Counted from the first letter of the stretch, positions 45,884 through 57,270 are shown. The stretch is 64,000 nucleotides of DNA from Phylloscopus collybita (GCA_027886175.1 JAJNNQ010000027.1:8136001-8200000); one strand, 5' to 3'. Translations and numbers: made by a program. Notes: generated by a model not told the origin, from the sequence alone.

Positions 45884-48800
45884 ATGAGCCCAGGAGTTTT
45901 CCTCCTCCTGGGCCTCCTCATCCTCAGGGCACAGCAGAGCGTAATACCAGAGAAGGGTGGTGAGTACCAGGAGTCAAACTCGGCAGCTGCCAGGCAGCCG
46001 GGAGCAGCTCCTTGCATCCCGGTCCCCGTGTCTCTGCCGTGTCCCTGCCGTGTCCCCTCTGTCCCTGCCCAGCATATGCTGACAGGGATCATGTCCCAGC
46101 TGCCTGCAGCACCTGCACTGCAGCCGTGCTGCCTGGAGGACCCTGCCCCCACCCCGGGGTGCAGGGGCATGTGTGCATGCCCTCAGCCCCGTGGACACCC
46201 CCTGCACCCCAGGGACGTCAGCTCCCAGCAGTACCACGAGCAGCAGGGTCTGTGCTGCATCCTGGGCACAGCCCCCTGCTGCCAGCCCCTCGCCCTGGGA
46301 CAGTGCCTGGGGTGGTGGTGCCCAGCTGCGGCGTGGCTCTGCCCACACCGGGACGGCAGCCTGTGCCTCTTTGTTTGAACCAAGCAGCTGCTGTTTGCAG
46401 TGAAACTCCGGCTGCGTCTGTTTGCAGCCCAAACACCGCCCGGCCCCGCCGCAGCCAGACGCGCTGCTGGCAGAGGCGGCTCTGCCGCAGCCCCAGCTGG
46501 CAGCAGGAGCCGGGCACAGGCGCCAGCTGGAGCTCGCCTGTACCAGAGGCAGGGCTATCCCAAGTTTCCCAGCATGGCCAAGAGGAGCACAGGGTGCCAA
46601 GAGGAGAGAAGGAAGAGGAGGAGACGGCAGCAGTGAAGAACGTGCTGCTTGCTGTGAGGATGCCTGCGGCAGCAGGATGCTCGGGAACAGATCCTGATCT
46701 CCAGCTGGTGCTGGCTCCATGCTGGCTTCACCCTGACAGGGCCAGTGGCACTGCTTGTGGCACTTGCGAGGGCCCACACGGGCCCGTGCCACACCATGGA
46801 CATGCCATGCTACATGGTGCCACACTGTGCTGTGCCATGCAGGTCTTGGTGTGTCCAGCAGCCCTGGGCCACGATGCAGAGACCCACATCCTGCTTCCCC
46901 AGGGATGGATGAGGGGCTCTGGCACTGTCCTGACGTTGCCATCCCAACGCAGGAGGCTTCCAGAAACCGGGGAGGTGTCCACGGGACTTCATGCGCTGCT
47001 TGCGCCTGGAGTCCCCGCTCTGTGCCAATGACTCCAGCTGCCCCGCTGGACTCAAGTGCTGCCACTGGGAGTGCCGGCTCCGCTGCATCCCCGCGGCAGA
47101 AGGTACGGCACCGCACTACAGCTGCTGACACTACCTCTGTCCCGGGGCAGCTGACACACTTCTCCCTGTTCCATTCCCTGTGCAATCCCCATTGCTATGG
47201 AGCAGCTCCCTGTGCGCTGCCAGCAGCCTCTTGACCGCCGCTGGGAATGTCGGTGGGGATGGGATACAGGAAGGAGCGCAGCCAGGGCGAGGCAGAGGGG
47301 TCTGGCAGGGGCAGGTTTCCTGGTGCTGCCCTAGGGCATTGCAGTGCAGCCTCACCTGTCGACCCCTCGGCGCTGCAGAGAAGTCCGGTACCTGCCCGGC
47401 AGCAGCCCCCGAGGGGCTCACTGCCCCCTGCTCCTTCCCCTGCCTGGAGGACAAGGACTGCCTGGGAGCGCAGAAGTGCTGCCCGCTGGGCTGCGGCTCT
47501 GCCTGCTTGGAGCCGGCGCAGGGTAAGGACTCGGCGGGGATGGCTGGGAGCCCTGGCTCACCCCAGGGACCCTGTGTGCCACAGTTGTATCACTGACGCC
47601 CCGGCCCCTGGGGCAGCACACGCAGCTTTCCCTGCACCGGCAGCTCCTGACAACTGCCGGGAAAACCCAACGCCGAGACGTGGCCGCAAGGCACCGGGAA
47701 TGTGCGGGTCATGGCAGGAACCAGGGACCCCGGGGCAGGCAGAGCGGCCGGTGGGGGATGCTGAATGGTCACACCTCTTCTGCCCTGTCAGACCAGCCCA
47801 AGCCCAGCGAGGGCCCCACGGAGGAGCCAGGACCATTCCGGGAGCGGTGCCGAGGCGACGGCGACTGCCCCGACGCGCAGAAATGCTGCAACAACAGCTG
47901 TGGCCACCAGTGCCTGCCAGGAGTGCCCGCCGGTGAGGCAGGATGGGACGGGATAGGCAATGAGGGCAGGGACACGGCTCAGAGACCGGAATGATGCCTG
48001 GGGTAGCAGCCACCATGGTCTGTGGCACAAAACGGGACCCCTCACCCCATGCTTGCTAGTGTGGGTTCTGCCAGGTGTGGGGTGGGGACACACTGCACAG
48101 CCCCCAGGTGGGCACTGGAGTGGAGAGGGTGTAACCACCCTCTGGTGAGGCCACCATCATGCTCTCATCCTGCTCGGTGCAGAGGACACCAGCCCTGCCC
48201 CAGTCACTCAAAGGCCACTGAAGGACCAGTGGGGATGCCTCAAGGATGAAGACTGTCCCCCATCCCACGTGTGCTGTCACCAGCTGTGCAGCAGGCACTG
48301 TGTGCCAAACAGCCAAGGTGAGGGGGCTGGGAGCCATCCAAAAGGCACGACAGCCCCACGTGCCTTGGTCCCCAGGGCTGTGTCTCCAAGCAGTGGCACT
48401 GCAGCCAGCCCACACCATGCCTGCAGGGAAGGATGGATTCTGTCCAGTCCATGCTGGGCTGTTCTCCAGTTATGACTGCAGAGCCTGGTGCTGGCACGAT
48501 GGCGAGTGTCCCCATGAGGAGAAGTGCTGCCTCCGTGGCTGCGACTACGTCTGCCTGCCCCCGTCCCGAGGTGCCAGATATGGGCAGGGGTGACCCCCAG
48601 CTCAAGGGATTTTGAGACTGGGTGGGGAAGTCCCTCTGTTGCTGCTTGCACTGACAGCCCCACTGCCTCCTGCCCCCAGAGAAACCAGGCATCTGCCCGC
48701 TGGCTGAGGAGGATCCGCTGGCCCCGTGTGGCACCACCTGCACCAAGGACTGGCAGTGCCCAGGGGCTGAGAAGTGCTGCAACAGCAGCAGGTGTGGCTA

Positions 48801-50507
48801 CGTGTGCTCAGTCCCCGAACCAGGTGAGGAGATGGTCGCTAGAACAGTGATTCCACCGGGAATGCTGTCAAAGCTCCTGGATGCAGGATGTGGAACGGTG
48901 CTGCCGTAGGGCGGGCACTCAGATCCCTGGGTGCAGTCGTCAGGGCACCCCGAGGCTGCAAAAAGGAGGTGCCTGCAATACAGGGTGGTCCCTCTTCCTG
49001 CTGTCTTTTCCTGCCCCTCTCAGACAAACCCGGTGAGTGCCCAAAGGTGAGGCCACAACACCCATCGGAGCCGTGCAGGGAGATGGATTCCTGCACCCAC
49101 GACAGGGACTGCTCCCGGCAGGAGAAGTGCTGCTTCTCTGGCTGTGCCATGCGCTGCACCCGCCCTGCCCGAGGTGAGCGTGGCAGCCACCAGCACAGGG
49201 AAGTGATGTGATAGCAGGGCTGGGGCCTCCGCCCTCACCCGGGTCCCCTCCTCTGGCAGAGCACTCTGGAGAGTGTCCCCGGGCAGAGCCGTGCTGGGAC
49301 ATACGGCGCCGGCGGGGGAGCCAGTGCCTGGATGACAGTGTCTGCCAGCGAGAGGAGAAGTGCTGTGACACTGGCTGTGGCTGGGAGTGCGTGGCCGTGC
49401 CCAGAGGTAGAGGGCACAGCTTGTTCAGGGGGAGCTGGCCACAGGCCCCCAAGGGTAGCCAGGTGACAGCAACTTGGTGCCTCTGCAGACAGTGAGGATA
49501 AAGCTGGTGGCCGGTGTGTGGAGGAGTGCCAGGCTGATTCACAGTGTCCCCAGGGACAGCAGTGCACCAGCATCGGCTGTGGCCACATCTGCATGGACAT
49601 CCCTGGAGGTAAGAAGCCTGGCCCGCTAGCCAAGCCCTCTGGGAGCCATATGTGGCTGCCCTGGAGTGCCCCATCGTGAGGTGCCCCACCCAGATGTCCC
49701 CCAGCTGGTGATTACCTTGCAGGCAGAGTGGGTGTGTGCCCCATCCCCAGGGAGGCGGGCACATGCTTGGAACTGTGCAACTTCGATGAGGAGTGTCCCT
49801 GGGGCCACAAGTGCTGCAGTAATGGTTGTGGCCACATCTGCACACCAGCCTCTCTGCAAGGTGAACCCCTCACACACACCCAGCCCTGCAGCGACAGAGC
49901 CCAGGCCCCCTTGGCACCCACCCTGGGGCATCCTGGCCCTTCATCCCCAATGAGGACCCCTCACCATGACCACACTGGAATGCTGAGCTGGGTCTGCCAA
50001 GGCAGCTGTGGGGGTCTCACACCCTCCATGAATATGATCTGTCCCCATCCTTCTTTCCATGACTTCCCCTCTTTCTGTGCAAGTGATGAGTGAGCACACG
50101 CCAGTGTGCACACACAGCCTCAGCTCAGTCAGCAGGTGACCATCCTCCCCTGCCCACAGAGCATGACACTGTGGCTGTGCCCTGGCCCAGTGCTGAGCGG
50201 TGCTTGGAGGAGTGCGAGGCCGATTCACAGTGTCCCTGGGGACAGAGGTGCACTCGCACCTCCTGTGGCCGTGTCTGCATGGACACTCCTGGAGGTGAGG
50301 CACAGGAGACCCAGTGTTGCCCCAGGAGATGTGGGGTGTCTCAGCCAGGTGGTCCATGGCAGGGCGCTCTGCCCTGCAGGCAGAAGTGGAGCGTGCCCCA
50401 TGTCTGGGGGTGGTGGGACCTGCCTGCACCTGTGCAGCCTCCTCCCAGGAGTGTCCCTGGGGCCACAGTGGCTGCAGCCACGTCTGCACGTGGGTGTCTG
50501 GTGCTAA
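45884..50507 (+). CDS. Large secreted protein with twelve tandem WAP units
   Basis: Signal exon 45884-45959 ([17 protein letters not shown]), then one WAP unit per exon: 46953-47102, 47379-47522, 47792-47932, 48183-48317, 48427-48570, 48680-48823, 49024-49173, 49260-49406, 49489-49608, 49723-49860, 50160-50294 and 50380-50507. Every internal exon is a multiple of three with phase 1-1 ends; total 583 aa. Units 1, 2, 5, 6, 7, 8 and 10 have all eight cysteines. Units 3 and 4 lack C1 and C2. Units 9 and 11 lack C1 and C6, a natural disulfide pair. Unit 12 is frameshifted. Many units start EKPG-x-CP. Probably extracellular and protease-inhibitor-like by family; P1 loop residues differ between units, so targets cannot be predicted. 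I know no WAP gene with this many units, but a database check is needed. The first intron (993 bp) showed no further exon. Confidence 0.85.
49489..50507 (+). repeat. Tandem duplication of a two-exon WAP block
   Basis: Exons 9 and 10 (49489-49860) and exons 11 and 12 (50160-50507) form two copies of the same block. Exons 9 and 11 share the rare six-cysteine pattern and long identical runs such as GATTCACAGTGTCCC. Exons 10 and 12 share the GAGTGTCCCTGGGGCCACA core. The second copy has decayed in its last exon. Confidence 0.8.
50380..50507 (+). pseudogene. WAP unit 12, frameshifted terminal exon
   Basis: Compared with exon 10 (49723-49860), one extra base before GGAGTGTCCC shifts the frame and about 12 bases are missing near GGCTGCAG. 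The first three cysteines (ACP, TCL, LCS) survive, then the frame drifts to a TAA at 50505-50507. It still supplies a usable stop codon, so it may now be the natural C-terminus. Confidence 0.75.
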
Positions 50508-50927
50508 GGAGGCCTATGGCCACCATAAAGGGGCTAGCAGCAGGGCTAACACCAGGTCATGCAGGGTACCAGCTGACCTGTATGAAGGGCACAGCCCTTG
50601 GCTTGCTCCCAGCTCAGCATCACTGTGAGGCCAGTTCCCACTGCTGCCCCATTGCTCTGCTCCCAGCAGATGCATTTGCAGGGCGAGGGGATCTGAAGTG
50701 ATGCAGAATGAGATGGGGCTGTCATGGAGCTGGACAGCATGGCTGCAGTCATGGCCTCTGGTCCCTCACTCCTGCAGTCTTCTTGTTCCCTAAAAGCACA
50801 TTCTCCTTTTCAGATGCTGTGTGATAGGAGAGCAGCTCCACTGCAGCAGGAAGATGCCTTCTTTAGGGGATACGGGTGGGATGGTCATGAGCCCCAGCTG
50901 GCCTGTCCCCTCCCCACCACTTCCAGC

Positions 50928-50933
50928 AATAAA
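50928..50933 (+). terminator. Polyadenylation signal, twelve-WAP gene
   Basis: AATAAA followed by GT-rich sequence, 420 bp after the stop. A possible UTR acceptor CTCCTTTTCAG lies at about 50814. Confidence 0.65.
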
Positions 50934-50940
50934 GTGTGTG

Positions 50941-51738
50941 CTTGACTGTCCCCAGCTGCCCCACGTGGTCTTGGAGTGGCCTTGAAATCACCTGAGGCCT
51001 CCAGGGCCAGGAGGTTCAGCCGGAGTTGGTGGCACAAGGGCCAGTGAAGCAATGCAGACACAGACCTGGGTTGGGGCGTGCTGGGGACAGGCACCACCCC
51101 AGGCATCCATCGAGGCAGGAGCTGTTCCTCCTCCATTCAGTGGCTTCAGCTCCCAGGCAGGTGATGTCGGCCGCTTGAAGGCAGGGTTGGGCTGGGAGCC
51201 CGTCCGTGGCAATGGGAGCTGCAGGGTGGTGGCTGGGTGAGCCCTGCCGTGCCGTGCTGCTGGGGGCACCCACCGCCCAGTCCCCGTGAGGGAGGAGTGC
51301 CCAGAGGGACGGGCACCGTCTGCTTCTGCCAGCACAGGCAGGAAGGACCAGACCCAGACGTGCTCATCCAGGGACCCGTCCTTGTATTGTCACAGTCCAA
51401 GGGGAGGGACAGGCTCCTCGGGTCAGGCACCATGCAAAGGAGGGGGCATCTGTGCTGGCATGGGCACATGTCCCTGTCCTTAGGCCAGTGAGCATCCCAG
51501 GCAGGCCACAGCCCCCAGCATGGCCACTCTGACCCACAGCCCTCATTGCCACCAGCCCCATGGTCTCCCTGTAGGGTCAGGGATATGGTCACCAGCAGCA
51601 GCTTTCCCCAGGCAGGGGCTGTGCAGAAGCCACCACTTCCCAGGCCAGCACTACCAGGCACCTGGAACTGAGAGCTGGGGCATCATGAGAGGGGCCAGGA
51701 GCAGCTGCCATCTGTGGCCCACAGCCCACAGCACATTG
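50941..51738. other. Convergent intergenic spacer
   Basis: Lies between the 3' ends of the twelve-WAP gene (plus) and the WAP-Kunitz gene (minus). No domain was seen. It must include the 3' UTR of the minus-strand gene, though no AATAAA or ATTAAA was found on that strand. Confidence 0.5.
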
Positions 51739-52754
51739 CTAGTTACTGACGTGGGCACAGGCCTGGAAGCACTCGCCCACAGTCTCAAAGTTGTTCCTGT
51801 TGCCGCCGCAGCCACCGTAGATGAACTCCTCACACCTCTGGCTGGAGGCGTTGAAGAAGAAGCGGCGGAAGAGCGCCTTGCAGTTCCCACAGACTGAGGG
51901 CAGGTAGCAGAAGTCTGCATGATCCAAAGGGGACAGGCTGAGCCAGGGCTGGTGGGGGACACCACCACGCTCAGCACTCTCAGGCCCTCAGGCAGCTCCG
52001 CACAGTTCTGGTTCCTTTTTACTGCCATACCCTTCATGCCAGCACACAGCTCTGCACCCACCTGCCTACAGCCCCACACACCACTAGCTTCCCCACAGCA
52101 CAGTGTGGTGACCCCCAGGGTCGGCAAGACCCATCAAGAGCTCAGGAGCACCCAAGGGACCGCCCTTCCCAGTTTTCTATCCCACGTCAGCCAACACCCC
52201 TCCTGTCACCCACCCCTGTGAATGCCACACTGCCACTCCAGAGCCCCACCACCACAGCACTGAGTCCTCACCCAGCACTGGCTCCTGGCACGTGTAGCCA
52301 CACTTGCTGGGACAGCACTTGGTGACTCCATGGCAGTCGGCATCATTGGTGCAGCGCGAACAGGAGGCACCCATGTGGCAGGAGCCACAGTCCTTGTCCA
52401 GCAGGTCCTCCACCTCTGGGATGTGGTAGCAGTACCCAGGCTTTGCTGCAGGACACAGCGGCCAGGACGCTGGTGAGAGGCACAGAGCAAGGGGCCGCAG
52501 CAGCCCCACAGTGCCCCGGGGTCAGACCCCAGGCTCCCACAGTCCCACAGCTGTAGGCATCTGGCAGCATATGGGGCAGTGGGAAGCACTGGGCAGCAGC
52601 AGCACCCAGAGCATCCCAATTCCCAGGCCATGACCCAGCCACACTCACCCATCCCCAGCTCCTCTTGTCCAGTTGTGTGCGGGGCTGGGCTGGATCGCTT
52701 GGCAAGGGGGAGCAGGGCAGCAAGGAGAAGAAGACAGCCAGGTGGCAGCTCCAT
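51739..52754 (-). CDS. Secreted WAP-Kunitz protein, EPPIN-like
   Basis: Three exons on the minus strand: 52754-52649 (signal peptide, MELPPGCLLLLAALLPLA), 52445-52272 (WAP) and 51914-51739 (Kunitz plus stop TAG), joined in phase 1, 151 aa. The order signal-WAP-Kunitz is that of mammalian EPPIN and of parts of WFDC6/WFDC8. The WAP domain has ten cysteines, two more than usual, in CGSCHMGASCSRC. The Kunitz domain follows the standard pattern (FC..GNCKA..YGGCGGNRNNF..C..C) with a Lys-Ala reactive-site bond, predicting a trypsin-like target. It has a seventh cysteine where BPTI has Thr11. A TTAAAT box lies about 46 bp upstream of the ATG. Orthology to EPPIN is inferred from architecture and locus only. 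Confidence 0.9.
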
Positions 52755-52799
52755 GGTGCCCTGGATGGCCGGGTCTGGCCCTGGGTGTGGTGGGCTGGG

Positions 52800-52808
52800 A
52801 TTTAAGGT
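52800..52808 (-). promoter_or_regulatory. TATA-like box of the WAP-Kunitz gene
   Basis: CCTTAAAT on the minus strand, in the same relative place as the TTTAAA boxes of the other cluster genes. Confidence 0.5.
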
Positions 52809-55431
52809 GTGCAGGTGGGGCGGAGGGAGCAGGGCTGGTGCCTAAACCCAGCTAATTCCTGCCATGCAGGTAGCGAGCCACACCCAGGCAGGGCCTGGCC
52901 TCCCTGGTGGCATCCTGGCCACAGCCCTGGAGCTGGGGGGACCGGTAGGACGGGACAGCCCTGGGGAAGCCCAGCTGGGTGGCAGCAGCATGCCCGGGCT
53001 GGGCTGGGGACAGCACCAGTGACTGCCACGGCCTCCCCTGTGTTGGGGACAGACATGGGAAGGTTGGCACTGGCCTCTCCATTGCCGGGGATCATGACAA
53101 CGCTATGGCAGGGCATGGAAAGCTGCCAGCTCTGGTGCAGCCGTCAGCCAGGGAAGGGCTGGGGCACAGCACGTTGCAGCAGCGCTCTCCCTGTGCTCCC
53201 TGTGGTACAAGTCCTGGGGAAAGGCTGTGCCAGAGCTGCATCCCTTCATCTCATGATGCTCCCTCATGTCTGACAGAGAGCAAACCGGGCAGGATGGGCT
53301 CACGCACAGGGCTGAGCCTGTGGGTACCACCTCACTGCCTACCATTGTGGCCGTGGAAGGCAGGTCCCGCTGGACAGTGATGCTCCCATCCATTCCCATC
53401 CTCTGTCCCTTTGCCACCTCCTTCATCACCCTCTCTCGGTTTGGGGCCGTCCCCCCGCCGTGGATCACCAGTGCAGAGCCGTGTCCTGTGCCCTCCGGCA
53501 GCCTCCTGCTCCTGGCAGCAGGTGGGGATCCAGCGGCTGCACCGTGCCTGGGTGGCCCCTGGGGATGGGACACGGCTCGCAGCCGTCTCGGCTTGCAGGC
53601 GAGGGGCCGGGCCCACGGCAGCCGGTATCCGTGGGCAGGCGTGGGGTGAAACCTGTCAAAAGGAGGGAGAAACAGATTAAGATGTTCCCATTCAGCAAGA
53701 ATAATTGTCTTCCTAATTACTGCCGTAATTACTGTCCCAAGGGGGAAGCGGAGGGCGAGGGAAGCTCCATGGGGAGGGGCCAGGAAAGTCGGAGTCGGGG
53801 TGGGGTTTGAAGGGCGGTGTCACCCCCCGACCGCACCCCCCGCCCACGCCCCACCGCAGCTTTTCCTGCCTCTCCTTCAAAGCCCCCGGATGAGGTCCTG
53901 GCAGTGTCCCTGGCACGGGACACGGTGACACGGCCAGTCCTGAGAAGGGATGGGAGCAAATCCCGAGGGACGTGCCGGAGGCGGTCGGGGGTGCAGAGTC
54001 AGGGTGGGCAGTAGGAAAGACACCCTTGCGCAGGGACTTAGCGGCCACCCTCGGTGGCTACAGCGCCGAAACCCACCGGGGCTGAATTTTCCCTGCCGTC
54101 TCCCAGAGGAATCGCAGCGACCGAGTGATCACCGGACCGACTGATGGCGTCTCCCAGAGCACCCCGCCTGTCCGTGCACAGGCGGTGACACCATGGCCAG
54201 GCTGGGACAACACCTCGGGGGATGCGGGGACGGTCCCAGAGATGAGGGGGGCTGCTCCCAGCTAGATGTTGAGGTTTCACGTGACAGAAAACCACTCCCA
54301 GAGGAGGACCTGTGTCGTACCCCCTTGTCCTGCCCTGACACCAGGGACGCGCAACGTCAGCAATGGGTGCGGCCGTGAGGGGAGAGCCGCCCGCCAGACC
54401 TCCTCGATGGGAAAGCAGTGACCGGGGTACCCAGGGAACACCCAGGAATGCGGCACCTCCCAGGAATGCGGCTCCCAGCAGGGACAGAGGCAGAGGCGGC
54501 GCTGTGCCACCGGGATGGTGTTCCTGGCCAGGCCGGGGCGCGGGGCGGGAGCGGTGCCGGGGGCACAGCGGGAGCCGAGAGCGCGCACTGCACACGGACA
54601 CACGTGTCCATACCTGGCTCCCACGTGCCGCACACACCTGCAGAGTGCGTGAACCTCCTGCCTCTCCCAGGGACGGGCGCTCCCGGAAGGGACAGTCAGG
54701 GAGAGCCCCGGCAGCTCCCGTGCAACATCTTGCGACATCTGCAGTGTCCAGTGCGGCCAATCCCATGGAAGGGGCAGAGGCAGCCTGAGCACGGGACGGG
54801 AATCTGAGCTCCCACTCTGCCTCCGGCAAGGACACGGGACTGGTTGCTCCAGCCCTGCGGTCCTGGCGCCCGCAGAGCCCCCACCCCCCTGTCCACAGCA
54901 GCAGGACTCCATGGCCCTGGACCTTTCCTGATCTCCAGGTGTGGGGCCAGCTGGGCAGCGGCTGGCCAAGAGATGCGGGGCTGAGGGGCCGGAGGCAGCG
55001 TGGGGCTGTGGACCGTGTCCGGTCACAGGACGTCCCTCAGAACCAGCGATTGTTCCCAGAGGCAGAACAATGCCCAGAGAGCTGCCAGGGCACCACGGGC
55101 CGCTCCACAGCGCCCGGCCCGGGGAGCGTCCTCCGCTGTTTCACCAGGCCAGTCCCAAGAGGGATCCCCCGGCCCTTCGCTGCTGCCTGCCCCGTACCTG
55201 TCTGCGGTGGGAAGTTGCACTGGCTGCTCTTGTCTTGCGGCACAGCGCGGCTCTCTTGAGGCTGCACGGAGCCCAGCACCAAGCAGCAGCACCTTCCTGC
55301 CTCCCCCGAGCCTTGTCCAGCAGCAGCTGCCCGCGGGAGGGAGGGGACGGTAGGGTTCACGCTCGGATGGAGCGTGTCAGGTGCTGGGGCACGGGCCAGG
55401 TCATGGGCACCAACCTTCTGCCCCAGGAGGA
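52809..55431. other. Intergenic, no gene recognised
   Basis: GC-rich, with many long open frames on both strands explained by composition. No WAP, Kunitz or signal exon with a phase-1 donor was found. Confidence 0.5.
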
Positions 55432-55437
55432 TTTAAA
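55432..55437 (+). promoter_or_regulatory. TATA-like box of the 55.48-kb signal exon
   Basis: TTTAAA, 48 bp before the ATG at 55480, matching the cluster pattern. Confidence 0.5.
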
Positions 55438-55479
55438 GCCCTGCCTAGAGAGGCAGCCCCCACGCTGCCCATCCATGCC

Positions 55480-55546
55480 ATGCGGCTGCTGTCGCTGCTC
55501 CTGCTCCTGGGGCTCTGCTGCCTCTGGGCCCGGCTGGTGTCCCCAG
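55480..55546 (+). CDS. Orphan signal-peptide exon of a cluster gene (rest unresolved)
   Basis: Encodes MRLLSLLLLLGLCCLWARL, a strong signal peptide, and ends in phase 1 at CCCCAG|GTGAGT, exactly like the WAP genes. A good acceptor follows at 55725 (GCATGCTGCAG|), giving G|AAATTACC then a run of 32 C. As assembled, the frame reads ten or so prolines and stops near 55836 without any domain. The long homopolymer is a likely collapsed or misread region, so the true second exon may be missing or altered. The gene could equally be a relic. The family cannot be named. Confidence 0.5.
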
Positions 55547-55736
55547 GTGAGTGTGGGTGGGCACGGGTAGGCACAGCGGGGCACAGGTGAGCAATGGTGG
55601 ATGCAGGAGGCAGTGGAACAGTGCTGCAGGAGGATGTGTGGCCATGGGCACAGAGACCACTGTGACCATGGCTGGGAGTGCAGCATCCCACCCCTGCTGT
55701 CTCCCCTAATCTTTGCATGCTGCAGAAATTACCTCC

Positions 55737-55738
<2 letters not shown>

Positions 55739-55770
<32 letters not shown>
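55739..55770. repeat. 32-base poly-C run
   Basis: An uninterrupted C homopolymer directly after a putative splice acceptor. Such runs are often assembly or polishing artefacts; G-quadruplex formation on the other strand would make the site hard to sequence. Confidence 0.9.
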
Positions 55771-55771
<1 letters not shown>

Positions 55772-56678
55772 CTCCCTGGGAGAGCTGTCTGGGATGTCTG
55801 GAGCCCTCACCCCCAGGGTCCCACTATGGGGCTGACAGATGTGCCCAATCATACTACAGAGTGAGGGCCTGAGCATAGATTTCTCTCTTTCCCAGACTTC
55901 ATCTAGCCCCCACCTGGACCTGGACCATGGACCCAGTCTGTGCAGCCAACCCTCACCAGACAGCCAGATAACAGCTGGACAGCTGGACAGCCAGCCATGG
56001 AGGGCTCCATCAGCTGCTGGATAATCACCCAGCCTCCTGATCCCACCTCAGCACCTTCAGCTCTGTGCTTACCATAGGGGTCTCTGTGCCCCCCACCCCC
56101 CAGTAAACCCAGTCTGTGATGAACAATGTCTGGCTCCTGCTGCATCTAACTCCTGGTGGGCCCCCAACAGCTTCTGAGAGACCTTCAGTCCCTGTGGGAG
56201 GGAGGGGATCCCTGTGCTCGTGGCTCCTGGTCAAGCTTTTGGAGGATGCTTGGGGACCCTCAGGCAGCTGGGGCCACAGACCCTATGGGGAGGTTTCCTC
56301 TGGTCCAGGGATGCTCTGTGGGTCCTGGGAGGGTGCATGCCTGGGGCTGTCTCTGGGGGTCTCCCGGGGAGAACAGAAGCATGTTGCTGTGTCGAGGGCC
56401 TTGCTGAGCCCACCCTGGGCAGGAGCAGCACCAGAGGGTCCCTGTGCAGTGACAGGGCCAGGGCAGCCACAATGACCTGGCCGTGCCAGGCACTGACCAA
56501 GGACAGCTTGTCACATCCAGCCAGTGTGGGGTTTATTAGGAAAGGGAAAGTCCTGCCCAAAACACTGCTAGTGCCCAGGACCAGCCCTGGTGGAGTGAGG
56601 TGGAGGAAGAGGCCCCTGTACCCACACACTGTGGGTTCTGCTCACTTCATATGTTCCTCGTATACCTTGTGGCATCAG

Positions 56679-56742
56679 TCAACAAGTGTAATCACTGTCA
56701 CCAGCACCAACATCATCATCATCACCATCATCTCATCATCGC
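56679..56742 (-). pseudogene. Displaced 3' end of the Asp-rich exon (proposed)
   Basis: On the minus strand this stretch can be read as DDGDDDDVGAGDSDYTC followed by TGA (56681-56679), matching the style of the Asp-rich gene at 59.8-61.1 kb. It abuts the TGTT end of an LTR at 56743. I infer it was once continuous with that exon and was split off by the retroviral insertion. The stretch is short and repetitive, so chance is possible. Confidence 0.35.
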
Positions 56743-57270
56743 TGTTAAAGAAATTTTTGACACCAGGTTCTCATCTCTATCAGATAGATATGTTGGCACA
56801 GATCAATCATGAAATCTGGTAGCTGTAGCCTCAAAAGGAGGACCCCAAACAACGAAATCTCTGGGCAAGTATACCCTTACAGTGTGTACTCCCCATCCCT
56901 CACGTGACAGTCCAGATCAAGAGTATTGTTAGGCTCCGGGGTCTTGTCACTCCTCATTGCCTCAGTGTTTTGTTACCAAGTGGTTGCCACATGGTCACTT
57001 TCACAGCCTCTGAGGTCAGTTTTGGTGGGGGTTTCTGTGGTCCATGTAACAATATGGGTGTTACAGTTCACACACCATGACCTACGGGCTGTCCACTCCA
57101 GCTATTCATTTTTAAGTAACATTTAAGCCCAGGGTTTCACTACTCTTTGTCTTTTACCTACACAACACACCCAATATGGTTCAGATAAAGTTCAATTTGC
57201 ACCTAACAGGTTCAGCTCCTGATATCAAACAAGCACTCAGCTACTTTCAAATATTAGGAAAATTTCAACA
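56743..57270 (-). repeat. Old LTR, proposed 3' copy
   Basis: On the minus strand it would begin TGTTGAAATT (57270) and end TTCTTTAACA (56743). Its 3' part (56743 to about 56900) is clearly related to 59668 to about 59845, with shared AGAAATTTTTGACAC and ATGAAATCTGGT. Many substitutions separate them, so the element is old. The upstream limit is uncertain. Confidence 0.5.

Noticed and set aside
45860..46378. Unspliced reading from the signal exon into a Cys-rich stretch
   Set aside because: A strong GTGAGT donor at 45960 and an in-frame WAP exon at 46953 explain the exon better. The Cys-rich run has no known pattern.
53000..55400. Long open frames on both strands between the WAP-Kunitz gene and the 55.48-kb exon
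   Set aside because: Explained by GC content; no domain, signal exon or phased splice sites.
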